Below, piece by piece: positions 41,782 through 53,252 of a stretch of DNA of 54,017 nt. This DNA is from Saprolegnia diclina VS20 (taxonomy: Eukaryota; Oomycota; Saprolegniomycetes; Saprolegniales; Saprolegniaceae). Position 1 is the first letter of the stretch; the number at the start of each line of letters is the position of its first letter. A model generated the notes under the pieces. It had not been told where the DNA came from. It was given only the letters and a program-made list of their open reading frames with translations, and ran no database searches. The position numbers were made by a program, and so were the translations under genes. Location: positions 133,211 through 187,227 of the forward strand of contig NW_008246074.1 of assembly GCF_000281045.1 (NCBI RefSeq). Reading direction: 5' to 3'.

Positions 41782-43741
41782 ATGGAGACGACGATGGTGC
41801 TGATGGCGCTGGCGCTTCTACTAGTGCCGCTCAGTGTCTTCATGTGGCTGGCGCCGTACCAACGGTCGCTCGCAAAGAAGCTCCCGAGCCCGCCCTTGCT
41901 CCATACGCTCTTTGGCCATGCGTTCGTCGCCACACACATGACACATCTTAATCGTCGTCGATAGGAGCGGTGTCATGGGCATTGACTGGACGACCGGCAA
42001 TTACCCCGAGCCAGGCGTGAGCTGGTGCGTGGCCTCGTGCGTGTTGGTACCACAGCGCCTTGTAGGCTGCGGCGCTACGGGCTCGCGTATTACCACCGCG
42101 CCATGCACATCCAGAGAGTCGTGCGCGACGTGAACAACAGTTCTCATATGCTCATAGATAACGCTCGCCGACCCGGTCGGGCTCAAGCACGTGCTCGTCA
42201 CACACAGCAGCAAGTACCCTCGCGACCACATTTCCCGCACCATTTTTTCGGTCGTTCGACTCGATACATTGATACAAAATTTCCATCCGAAAATGGTAGA
42301 AAATGTTTCGAGGCGTCGGCCTCCTCTCGGCCCACGGTGCAGGTCACGCCGCGATGCGCAAGCAGCTCAACCCGCATTTTACGCATTTGCAGCTCAAGAG
42401 TTTTGTGCCAATTTTTGAACGGCACGCGACGCGCTTCCGGAAGGCGCTCTTGGCACTGCCGCCGCTCACGCCCATCGACCTCCCTGCGCGTACGATCTCG
42501 TATGTTAGCAGGATCCTCTCGAGTCGGTGCTAGAGTTGACGCGGCTTACACTCGATATCATCGGCGTTTCCGCCTTTGGCTACGACTTTCAGGGTGTTTT
42601 GAACAGCACGAGCGACGAGCTTCGCGCTTACGACGACGCAAGGCTGCCATCATCGCTCGTCCTTACCCTCGGGATGACGTATCTTCCATTTTGGGAGTAC
42701 CTTCCCTTCGCCGACATTGCCAAGCGGCGCCATGCGACCGACACGCTCCAGCGCATTGTCTTGCGCGTCATCGAGGCAAAGATGCTAGCGCCCACCACCG
42801 TCTCCAACGACCTCCTCGACTTGCTCTTTGCATCGGGACCGCGCTTGACGCCGGCCGAGGCGTGCGTCCACGTCATGACCTTTCTCCAAGCCGGGCACGA
42901 GGTACATCGTTCTATCTGTACACTGTACTCAGGTTCATGTAGACAACGAGCAACACGCTGTGCTGGGTGCTCGCCATGCTCGCAAAGCACCCGAGCGTCG
43001 CGGACCGCGTGCACGCCGAGTGCAAAATCGTCCTCGAGCGCTTTCCCGGGCCGTTGCCGTCCGAAGCGCTGGGCGAACTGCCGTACCTCACTGCGGTCCT
43101 TCAAGAAACGCTGCGTTGCTACCCAACTGTGCCAGCGCTCGCCGCTCGCGACGCGCTCGAAGATGATACCATTCCGCTCCAGGATGGATCGACGCTGTTT
43201 GTGCCGGCGGTACACATTGTGCCGTTTGCGATAGTTCAACATTTTACGCGATTTGTGGTTAGGGTACGGCGATTTGGATTGATATTGTCGCCATCCACCG
43301 CAACCCTGCTTTTTGGACGAATCCCGACGCGTTCCTACCAGGTCCGTTTTTGTACTACATGGCCGATTGACTAAATGGCCGACTGACTAACGCCGCTGCC
43401 TAGAACGCTTCCTCGATGGCAACGCGCTTTCTGCTGCCGACAAGGCGCTGCGCGTTGGCAAAAGCAGCACGTTTTTCTATCTCCCGTTCGGCGCAGGTAC
43501 AATATTGTCGTCGTTTTGCTCGAGCTTCCGCTGACGTGTATTCCTAGGCGACAAGAACTGCATTGGCCAGCGGTTTGCGATGATGGAGATGCAAGTGATC
43601 TTGCTGCATCTTCTCGCGTCGCACACGTTTCCGCTGACTGAACGCGCGTGTGTGCACCCCAAGCGAGACATTGCCACCATGACGCCTGTGTGCTTGGAGA
43701 CGACGTTCGAGTGTCGCCAGGCCGTCGCTGCATCCTCGTAG
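41782..43741 (+). CDS. Cytochrome P450 (array copy 5, ten exons)
   Basis: Exons: 41782-41921, 41965-42024, 42066-42117, 42158-42250, 42300-42489, 42534-42901, 42943-43209, 43263-43341, 43404-43496, 43548-43741; 511 residues. N-terminal anchor at residues 5-24 (MVLMALALLLVPLSVFMWLA). I-helix AGHETTSNTLCW (E301), ExxR ETLRCYPT, haem loop FGAGDKNCIGQRFA with ligand Cys452. Exon 2 encodes GIDWTTGNYPEPGVSW. By the I-helix and ExxR blocks it is closest to copy 1. Some donors are non-GTAC (GTTCGT, GTCGTG, GTCGTT), but the conserved exon lengths support them. Confidence 0.94.
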
Positions 43742-44108
43742 CCGCCACCAATTCCGCTTTCTTGTTTTTATAATCGACAACCGAAACGTGTTGTATCAAG
43801 GTACCGATTGTTGTGCGTTATTGGATGTCGACTACTTGGATGGCAGCGCCGATGTGCTTCTAAGGACATAGCTGCATGAAAATTCGTACTAGTATGTGGT
43901 TTTTACCGAAAGACCGAGCCAGAGTTGAGCGCCGAGTTGATTCGGTTGAGCTACATGCATGGCCAATGACCAAGTGGAAACAAGCCTCGTCGACAACGCA
44001 CCAAATTGGCTTGGGTTTGGGCACTTGGGGGCGGTGCGGATTGAAGCGACATGCGACGGGTCAAGCTATTTGCCTTGGAGCCTAGCTCCATACATCGTGA
44101 TCGCGCGA
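43742..44108. other. Convergent spacer (P450-5 / zinc-finger SAM gene)
   Basis: About 370 bp between two convergent 3' ends. No gene seen. Confidence 0.5.
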
Positions 44109-47100
44109 TCACGCAAACGATTGTGTACTGGTGACGTGATACGGCGCGTCCGCCTCGGCGCTTGCGTCGTCATCTTCATCGTGGCTCTCGCCGTCGTCTT
44201 CGTCCGAGCTGTAGTCGTCGCTCGTCTTGATGGCCTCGATCGCCTGTATTTACATCGTGTATTTTCCTTGGTGTTTTCGCAGATTACTGCAAGAATGCGA
44301 TCCCGGTGGGCCTTGACTTTGATGCCGATTTCAGAGATGAGCGACGCTTCGGTGAGGTCCAAAAGAGCTTGTCCGTCGATTTGCAGCGCATCGAACCGGT
44401 CCTACGCACATTATTGTCTGCTGAATCACAGACAGGCTGTCTACCACGACATCTGGGACGCCGACATCTTCCTTGAGCCACAAACAGACATTTTCAACGT
44501 TCCATTCAGCCACGACTGGTGGTTGAAAATCTGAGTCGCAGCGATGAAACTCGAAGAGTACCTTGCGCCAACGAGACATCATCGTCGTCATCTTCATCTT
44601 CATCCTCATCCTCCGCGTCGTCGTCGTCACTTTCGTCGTCCTCGTCCTCGTCTTCGACTCTCTCTGTGGTCGCTGGTTGCGCTGCACCTTGCGCTGTCAG
44701 CTGCGCCAATGCAAACGACCGTCGACTGAGCCGGTCGCTGCCGTCCTCTTCGGGCGCACTCTGTAGCTGCATCGTCGACATGCGTCGCTGGAGCTCCGCA
44801 TTCGGATCGGGCTGCATCAGCTGCCGCAGATTGCTCTCAGATTTGCGCTTGGGGGACGTCTGCTGACACCATGAGGCCGGTAGTACTGTAAAAGCACACA
44901 TCCTACGGCGAGGGTGGGGGGCGGGGTCGACGGCGGGGGTGGCACCACGGGGGCCGCGGCGGTCAGTGACGGCTTGCACGACGTCGAGTGCACGACAATG
45001 ACGTCCGCCGGAAAGAGCTCGCCGCACCGGATGCACTTGATTGGGCGTTTCGGGCACTTGGGCATATGCGTCGCAAAGGCCGTGCTCGGAAACTAGACTA
45101 AAGTGAAGCCGACGCAAAACCACTCAATGGCGTACACTTTGCTGGCAGTGGGCACACTGTCGCGCGCTCTGCTTGCAGCTCGTCTCGTGCCGAGCGAGGT
45201 CGCGTGCGATGATGACCATGTTGCAGTACTGGCATCGTTTTGGCTTCCAGTCGCAGCTACGCGAATGCAGCTGACTGAGGAGAATCGAAGTGCATGCACC
45301 TTTGCTCGTGGTCGTCGAGCTCTTTGGTCGGGAACGACTCGTCGCAGTACTTGCATTCTTGCTACACAGCGCAGGTTGTTATCTCCATCGGTACAGCTGT
45401 ACCGGTACCTTGTCGACGGTCGTCACTGGCTTCTCGGCCGCGATCGGCTTGGGCGCCTCGGGTTTCGCCACAGCTCGTTTTGGGCACTTGGTCAAAACAT
45501 GCTTTTCCAACCCGCGTTGAAGGAATTTGCCGCCGCACTGGTTGGGGCACTGCACGAGGCGGCAGTCGCAGACGTTGATGTGGTCTTGCAGCTCCGACAT
45601 CTAGTGGATACAGTAGCTACGTGTTCCATTTTCAAAGAACAATATGATACTTTTTGGCGGCGGAGGCAGTGCGGACATTGCTTCATCATTTGATCGCAAG
45701 TGAGTTCGTGCTCGGCCACGTCGGAGGCTCTGACGTCGTTGAGGCAGTGCTTGCACTTGGTCAGCGTGCAATCACCGTCGTCCTTGGCCCGGCCCTGTGC
45801 TCAGTTAACACAGAGTACAAGAGTAGGGTTCGGGGTACCTCCAAGCGCATGGGACACTGCGTTTGTTCGTGGCTACTCAACGCCGCGGCGGCCATTTCGA
45901 GGTGGCACTGCTTGCATTTGACGTTGTTTGTGACCTGCGTGGTCTCAACCCTTGTTGGTGTTGGTGCAGCCGTGGGCGGCGATGACGTGGGCGGGGACGT
46001 GGGTGGTGGCATCGATCCGAGGGAGTGCCGACGTTCGCGCTCGAGCTTGAGCCGCTGCTCGACCCGGGCCTTGGCGAGCTCTGCCTCCGCCAAAGCACCT
46101 TGCATGGCAGGAGCTCCATTGTCGCTTGTCTCCTACGTGAAGTCCTCGCTACAGCGGCCTTGGTATTCTGTAGTCGTACCACGGAGGTCGTCTGTGGGCC
46201 CGACAGTTTGGGTGCCGGTGTTGATGGCTTGGACGGCAATACGGGCGGTGACTCGACGCTGGGTGTGGCTCGCGGCGGGGCTGTGGACGGCGCGGGTGGT
46301 ACTTTGGGAGGTGGCATCGGTGCACTCGGCTCGGAAGCTATTGGCACAGACGAGGTCGTGGTGGCAGCGACACTTTTGACAGCAGGTGGGTCCGTCGATG
46401 GCTGCGTTGCCTCGGGTGTCATCTCCTTTGGTATCGCGGGCCCTGGAAGCGGCGCGGACTTTGCTGGGACAGTTGGGACCGGAGCGGTGCTGGGTGTCTG
46501 TGCCGTTGTTGGCGTTGGCACCGCCGCCGGTGTTGCAGCGGGTGTCGGTTTGGCCACAGGCGTGGACACTGGCACCGTAGATGGAGTTGGCGCCGTCACC
46601 ACAGCTGGTGGTGGTGTGGACACTGCAGCAGGTAGCGGTGTGGACGTTGCGGCTTGCGGTGGTGTAGACGCTGCAGCTGGCACGGGGGGAAGACGAGCTG
46701 CAGCCGGCACGTGTGGGAGTGGAGCTGAAGTTGCCACCGAAGCGGGTGTGGCAGGCACCGATGTTTGTGACGGAGCAGAACTCGTCTCTGGAGGCGGCAA
46801 CGTACGTCGTGGATCCATCGTCCCAACGGTCAGCTTCTCGGGCCTCGTTTCGGATGCAGCGTCCGGCTTACAAACCGGCGTCGGGGCGAAGGCGTAAACG
46901 GGCTGTGCCACGGGGACGGGCTCTGTCGGTGGCACCGAGGCGACGCGTGTCTCACTGACGTGGACGGAGCCCGTCGGCAAGTCTTTACCCTGTGGTTGCT
47001 CGCCCATGGGAGAGACAGCCTTTGGTACGGCCGCGACCGGCGTTGGCGGCGGCATAGTCGGCATCTCTGTCGCCGGTTTGGCCGGCGTTGGGGGAAAGCC

Positions 47101-49259
47101 GCCTTGCATGAGACTCGCGAGCATCATCGGATGGTACGCCATGGCGCTCATGCTCTGCGCCGCGTCCGGTGGGAAGCCATACATGGGCGGGTAGGACGGC
47201 CACATTGGGTACGTCGGTGGTGGCGGATACACCTGCGGGGGCGGCTTGGTGTCCGTCGCCTTGAGCTTCACAACGTCCGATTGCAGCTCGAGAATGGACG
47301 TCTTTGCATTCTCCAGCGCCGTTGTCGTCCGCGATTCAGCTTGTTGCAGACGGCTCTCGGTGGTTTTCACGGTCGTGTCGAGTGCGACCAGCTGCGCAGG
47401 CACAGTGTCCATCTTGGCCGATAGGCCTTTGAGCGCCTCAGCGTGCGCTGCTGTCATTGCTTCGTGGGCTTGCCGCCACTGGGACTGCGCCATATTCACA
47501 TGACTCGAGATCTCCAAAAGCTTGGCCGACACGGTGCTCTGGAGGGCGTCGTGTGACGCTTGCAGCGAGGTTTTGAGCTTGATACTTGCGTCCGCAGCGT
47601 CGTTCTGGTGCGTCTGCAGCGCTCGCTGCGCCGACTCGAGTTGCGTCTGCGTCCACTGCTTGGTTTGTGCGAGCTCGTTGGTCACGTCGTCAAGCGCTCG
47701 CTTGCGGTCCCGTTTCTCCGCTTCGAGTTGCGTCATCCACTCGGTTTGCTTGATGCAAAAGGTCGTCTCAACCTGCGTCTGGACCTGACCGACACTCTGG
47801 TCGACCTTGGCGAGTTGCTGACGCACCTAGATAGAACCACCTTACAAAACTCCACACTTTGCCAGATGATGTGTACGTGGCGCTCGACAGTGTCGATGGC
47901 TTGCTTGGTCTGCGACTCGACAGCGACCACAGCGTCTTGACTGCGACGGGCGCGTGCCTCGGCGTCTTGGCTCCATGATGACTGCAGTTGTCTCGTCTGA
48001 TCGTGCACGAGGGTCTGGACTTGTGTCTAGACGATTCCACAATGTAGCTCCCAATCAGATTCAGACGCACCATCCATTTCGCCTCGCGCTGGGTCAGTTC
48101 CAGCTGGAGGGCTTCGCTCGACGTCGTTGCAGCCTTGCGGGCGTGCGTCTCGGCGATAGCTGCGATCGGGGCCGTCCACGACTCTGAAAACGGGACGTCA
48201 AGGACCTGGGTTTTGTCTGGTGCTGACGTCGGCATCGCTTGCTGGTGCTTCTCGAGACGGTGCACGTGGGCTTCCGTCTCATTTTTGAGATCGTCGAGGC
48301 GGTTATCGACGTCCTTGACACGCTTGACGAGGCTGTCGACGAGGTACGATGTCGAAGTTGCTGTTCGAGTCATATCGCCAATCAGCGAGCCTAATGACTA
48401 CAATGTTATACTCGCTTTGACGCCGCGTCACTTCGTACCTTGGTGCTGCAGACTCGCGTTGAGCTGGGCTTTAATAGGCTCCACGCACGCGTTAAAGTGC
48501 ACGAGGAGCTCGGGCCGCGACAGCTTTTCCTGCATCGCTACCTAATACAACATACAACAATGAGACAATTCGACAATACAACATCGCAAAATCGCAAAAA
48601 ACCTGAATCGAATTGGCTTGCTCGCGGAGGGCGGCAACGAGCTGGCGCAGCTCGAGCAGCTGGTTGTCGGCCTGCATGCGCCACGACTCGTCCTTCCCGC
48701 ACATGCTCTGCACGTGGTACATAATGTCCTTTTGGGTCGTGCAGTCTTGTCGGAGTTTTTGGTGGCTTTGGTCGATCGTGCGCAGCTCGCGGTCGACGCT
48801 GCTCGCTTCCATGCGCAGCCGGTCGATCTCATCCGAGTTGCTCTTGGTCAGCGCCATGATGGCACTCAGCTGCCGCTCGGCAATCGCTGCCCGCGCGTCG
48901 ACTTCGAGCTTGATGCTGAACCGAATTTGCTCCATCATGTGCGTCACCTGGTAGCTCTAGCCACCGCGGACGCCTTACGACTCGGTGGCACATGTATAGC
49001 GTACCGCGTGGTGTGGAAATGGCATCTCGGCCGTATATTGGTTGCTATTGTCCGTGGGCGGGTGGTGCTTGGGCGCTTCGTCGACCTTGCGGGGTGGCGG
49101 CGTCGCGGGTCGCCACTCGCGCGCGCCAAACTCCTGCGGTACGCGGTGGCTCGGCGGCGGCGCATACGACGAACGTGGCGGCTCGTGGTCGCGGAACTGC
49201 GCGCGAAGGTTCTCGTCCGTGCACTTGATGATCGCGGCGAGGTTGGCTTCCCAGTCCAT
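44109..49259 (-). CDS. Coiled-coil / Pro-Thr-rich / TRAF-XAF1-like zinc finger / SAM domain protein (16 exons)
   Basis: Likely cytosolic scaffold. Exons (minus): 49005-49259, 48603-48956, 48439-48541, 48071-48390, 47877-48026, 46180-47826, 45839-46132, 45651-45794, 45409-45600, 45300-45361, 45136-45256, 44907-45092, 44562-44859, 44445-44515, 44288-44401, 44109-44243; 1481 residues, all phases closing. Residues 86-570 are largely coiled coil. Residues 590-940 are Pro/Thr/Ala/Ser-rich. From 975 to about 1270 come at least six Cys-x2-Cys ... His-x(3-5)-Cys units (KCKQC, KCKHC, QCPHC, ECKYC, RCQYC, QCAHC, KCIRC) of the TRAF-type/XAF1-like kind. An acidic run follows (1340-1370). Residues 1376-1437 form a SAM domain (EWNVENVCLWLKEDVGVPDV ... 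DGQALLDLTEASL), and the tail is acidic. I know no characterised protein with exactly this order. The start follows the ATG opening MDWEANLAAIIK. Confidence 0.88.
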
Positions 49260-49771
49260 CCGTCTCAAATGCAGTTTCAAAAGCCAAGTCTCGTCATGTC
49301 GACAGCGCCAACAAAGGACGTCATGCAACCATCAATCGCGGACCGTAAGCTCATCGTCATTGCGCTCGAATTCTGCAAGGGTCTGTGTGCGGTGGTGGAG
49401 GTGGCACCCGCAGATGCACATACCTCTTTCTTATACTCCGTGGGCTATCACATACACTACATGTACTTGCACTGTTCAACTCTGCAGCGCACGGCCCACG
49501 TTGCTTGCTGCCACAGCAAGTACTCGAATCCATGCGTATTGTGCCATCTAAGATCTAATGTCGTACCTGTAAAATAGCAAAATACTGTAGCTGGCTTGGT
49601 ACATATACTTGTACGAGAACACCTTAGATATGTCCTGTGAAGTAGCGCTCAACGCGGCGGGAGCGACCTCGCAAAACCCTTTGGCGTGCTCTTGCCTGTG
49701 TGAACTAGCTGCGAAAGAACACAAGTGTCGACACATATTTGGTCATAAATGCAACGAATGTAGCGACACAG
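49260..49771. other. Intergenic region
   Basis: About 510 bp between the start of the SAM-protein gene and the 3' end of the SPFH gene, both on the minus strand. No gene supported. Confidence 0.5.
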
Positions 49772-50901
49772 CTACATGGCCGAAATGGAGCCGACGACGT
49801 CCGTCTCGAGGGGCATGAACAGCTCGCACTTCTTCGCATCCGTCGCGATCGCCGCGAGCGTCTCCATGTAGCGCACCGCAATCATATACTGCGTTGTATC
49901 GATGGCCATGTCCTTGAGCGAGTCCTTGACGACTGAGAGCGCTTCGCCCTCGGCGCGCGCAATCAAAAGCCGCGCTTCGGCCGCGGCTTTGGCGCGAATG
50001 ACGACGCACTGCTGCTCGCCGGTTGCGATGGCCACCTTGGCCTGCGAGTCGCCCTCGGCCTCGGTCTTGACCTTTTCACGGTAGCCGTCGGCGGTCACGA
50101 TGGCGGCGCGGCGGACGCGTTCGGCCGAGAGCTGCTTGTGCATGGCCTCTTGCACGGACGTCGTCGGAGTAATCTCGAGCAGTTCGACTAGAAAAAGTCA
50201 TGTTTCATCGGACGACACACAAGCGCCTACCGCGGTGGATGCGAACACCCCAGTTGAAGCAAATGTGGCTGATCTTCTGCAGAATCCCGCGGTTGATCTC
50301 TTCGCGTGACGCAAGCGTGTCGTCGAGGCCCATGTCGCCAATGATCGAGCGCAGCGTGGTTTGCACGAGCTTCTTGATCGCCTGCGAGAGGTCGTACACC
50401 TCGTAGCAGACCTTCATCGGGTCGCAGAATTCGTAAATGACCATCGGGCGCACAGCAATCTCGACGTTGTCGCGCGTAATGATCGTCTGGAGCTTGAAGT
50501 CCATGATGGTCTGGCGCGCGTCGACGCGATAAAAGCTCTTGTCGATGAGCGCGTCCGGCTCGTGCGGCATTTGAATCTGCACACGCCATGAGGTCCAGCC
50601 GTTCAGCGCACATTGGTCCAGTACCTTGAGGCGGCGCCAAGTGATCGTCTTGACCTTGTCCATGTACGGCACAAGAAAGTGCAGCCCAGGACCCCACTAG
50701 AGACGGCGAACTCGTGGGCGGACACGGCGTGTGACATGGTCGTACCTTGGTGTGGAAGCGGCCCCAGCGCTCGACAATCACACTCTCCTTGTGGCGCACG
50801 ACGATGGCGCTGGCAAGGAAGGTGCGGAGGATGCTAAGCAGCGGCAGGCCAATGGTGATGGCCAGGAAGATGGCGAGGATGCCATCGTTGTCGACGGCCA
50901 T
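49772..50901 (-). CDS. Stomatin-like SPFH/band-7 membrane protein (three exons)
   Basis: Membrane-microdomain scaffold of the SPFH (stomatin/prohibitin/flotillin) superfamily. Exons on the minus strand: 50746-50901, 50231-50696, 49772-50187; 345 residues. Residues 8-33 (ILAIFLAITIGLPLLSILRT) form the membrane hairpin or anchor. The band-7 domain follows: VIVERWGRF, then WGPGLHFLVPYMDKV across the first intron, QTIITRDNVEIAVRPMVIYE, and TLRSIIGDMGLDDTLASREE. A helical Ala/Glu-rich region (EKVKTEAEGDSQAKVAIATG ... KAAAEARLLIARAEGEALSV) is typical of stomatins. Compared with SLP-2/paraslipin it has no obvious mitochondrial presequence. An in-frame ATG at 50952 would add 17 residues. The initiator-like TGCATTTTCATTTGCCA (about 50916-50932) lies between the two ATGs and favours the downstream start. 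Confidence 0.92.
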
Positions 50902-51577
50902 GCTGCGGGTTGGCGCTGGCAAATGAAAATGCACACCCGTTAGAAAACCCACTCAGTCACACGACCGTGTGCCCCGGGGTACTACTCCAAAGTCCGTGGT
51001 TCCTACCCGACGTGGCGTTATAACCGACATACAAACATGTAGTCGTATGGTACTTGCGGGAAAAAGGAGTATATTAATATCCATGAATTCCAGCACCACA
51101 TGGAAACACTTATTCTATTATATAAGTCCATGTATGGACTAGTGTCTACGGACAAAAAAGCGGCCCGTGGACACGATATTTTATTTTATTAAATGCGTGT
51201 CGTTCGAGACATGCACGTGGGATTTTGCCTTTTTCACGCGTGTGAAACCCATGTGAAGAATGTGCGTTTCGCAACGACAGCACTCTTACGCTTACGGTCG
51301 GCGTCCAAGACAGAGCGACGTTGGCACCCAATTTGCTTCGGTCTCGATGGACGACCGCAGCGACGGGATTAAACAAATGTATATTATTACCAGCGTCGTA
51401 CATGGGCGTTGGAATATTAATATGCACCCGAAGAACACGGTGCAGATCTTCGTTTTTGTCAAGGAAATGCGCACTTTATTGGAGTACTATATAAACACCG
51501 AGTGCAACGTTAAGAACGAGGCAGCTCCTCAGCATACACCCGATAAAGTGCGCTCGGATCCCACGCCAGCACGGAAG
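50902..51577. other. Divergent intergenic region (SPFH / ZZ protein)
   Basis: About 680 bp, with AT-rich stretches at 51060-51200 (for example TATATTAATATCC and TTTTATTTTATTAAA) that stand out from the GC-rich surroundings. No gene supported; ORFs from 51260 are upstream extensions in other frames. Confidence 0.5.
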
Positions 51578-51592
51578 TCATCTCCCAATCTC
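51578..51592 (+). promoter_or_regulatory. Oomycete core promoter of the ZZ-finger gene
   Basis: TCATCTCCCAATCTC matches the oomycete core TCATTYYNCAWTTT with two or three substitutions. It ends 13 nt before the ATG at 51606. Confidence 0.6.
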
Positions 51593-51605
51593 GCCGGTCG
51601 CAGCC

Positions 51606-52956
51606 ATGTCGAGCCGCTTCTCGCTGACGCGCCAGGTCGACCGCAACTCGGGGCGCCGGGACAGCACGGTCGACCACAGCGCCATGGAGCTCAACCGGCG
51701 CCTGAGCGTCGAGCAGCCCGCGGTCACGAGCGTGCCCCACTTCTTTGTCGGTCCCGCGACGCCGTCGCTCGACAAGGACGCACCGCTCCGTGCGCTCCAC
51801 GGCGAGCGCAAGATTGTCAAGAGCAAGGTCGCTGCCTGGCTGGACTCGGAGCCGCAGGACGAGGCCGCGAATGCTGTTGGCATGACTCGCTTCCAAGCGG
51901 CCGGGCGCTACTTTGGCATGAAGGTCGCCAGTATTGCTGGAGCGATGCTCAAGGATCCCGACACACAAATCAACCCCGATTCGTTCTGCGACGGCTGCGG
52001 CATGGACCCGATCGTCGGCCACATGTACACGTGCTCGCAGTGCGACAACTACAATCTTTGCACGAGCTGCTATCGGTCGGGCATCCACGGCTACGAGAAC
52101 AGCGCGCTCCTCAAGGCCGTCCGCGAAGACTACGCAGTCATGGCGGTCGTCGAGCAGTGCAAGCAGCTCGTGCCCGATGAGGTGTTTACGCTCCTTATGA
52201 AGCAAGTCTGCCGCGGCCAAGTCGACCGCTTCAAATTTCTTGTGCGATATCTGCACCTCGAGCCTCTTCTCACGCATGTTCTCTGTAGGCCAACTGGATC
52301 TGCGGCGTCGTCCTTGGCAACAGCATTAGCACGCTCTCGGTACGCGGTATTGAGATCCCGCATCTCGGCAAGGAGACGCGCGCGCGCCTCGTGGAGCTCC
52401 TCACACCCCCGCTCTCGGAGCGCGAAGACATTGAGGTGTCGATGGAGTGGTTCACACAGGTACACACATATTGCAGGTCGACTTTCGAACTTACGTTGCA
52501 TGTTCTTAGCCGGACGAAGGAGCCATCTCGGAAACACTGCGCATTTGGGTCTGCACCGACAAGGAAACCAAGTCGCCATTTGCTCCACGGACCAATAGCC
52601 CCATCATTTACAGCCCTGGTGCTGGCCCCGTCCTGCCGCCATCGCCGTCGGCGTCGGACCTTCTCTCGCCGCCGTCGTCGGTCGGTGGGCTCCCAACGAT
52701 CGCACCTCCGTCGCCGCCAGGGCTCGACTTGCTGCCGCCACCTGTTGTCAGCATCTCGCAGCCCAACAGTCCGGCTGTGAAATCACCGCCGGTCAAGCCC
52801 AAACTCTCGAGCCCGATTCCGCGCGCCGAGCTGCGCCACGACGAGAGCCTTGACGGCCCGTGCACGCCTCGGTTTGCGGCCGACGACGACGAGCTCAAGG
52901 TGGCGACACTCACGGCCAACACCAAGCAGCTGCATGTCGCCAACCCTAGTTACTAG
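51606..52956 (+). CDS. ZZ-type zinc finger protein with Pro-rich C-terminus (three exons)
   Basis: Exons 51606-52241, 52289-52459 and 52510-52956 (introns 47 and 50 nt, both phase 0) give 417 residues. A ZZ zinc finger spans about residues 125-166: FCDGCGMDPIVGHMYTCSQC, then CTSCY and IHGYEN, with the CxxC ... CxxC ... CxxC pattern of the dystrophin/p62 type, which usually binds N-termini or SUMO-like partners. The region after it (residues 170-285) is helical with a beta segment (NWICGVVLGNSISTLSVRGI). The last 120 residues are Pro/Ser-rich with many SP motifs (SPPSSVGGLPTIAPPSPP). It may be an adaptor in ubiquitin or autophagy signalling, but I see no PB1, UBA or clear LIR, so that is speculation. 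Confidence 0.87.
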
Positions 52957-53252
52957 TCTGCTCCTCGAGCCAACGTACATGAAAATCATCATACCCTTTC
53001 TGCCTCCACCCGCCTCCTTTTGCATGCAGTGGCGGTCGCGTGACGCGACATGCGTCAAGGATATGTACGGCGTTGGTCTTGTCAAATGCCGACGCTCGCT
53101 CCCACCAAAGTGCCGATACTGGGCACGATCCAGCGGTTGCATCCAGTGTATGCGCCGACATGTCGATCTAAATGTGCAACGGTCCGCCTGTCTATATAAA
53201 GGCGCGCGGTTTCCGACACGTTGACACAAATTGCATAATTTTAGAACCGCCG

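Noticed and set aside
43159-43209. Extra intron in P450-5 exon 7
   Set aside because: The 267-nt exon length matches the other three copies exactly, so no extra intron is needed.
46025-46897. 290-codon plus-strand ORF of Gly/Val/Thr
   Set aside because: Complement of the Pro/Thr/Ala-rich linker of the SAM-domain gene; composition artefact.
52325-52459. Intron starting GTACGC in the ZZ-protein exon 2
   Set aside because: No acceptor in a suitable distance and the reading continues smoothly (TLSVRGIEIPHLGKETRARL).
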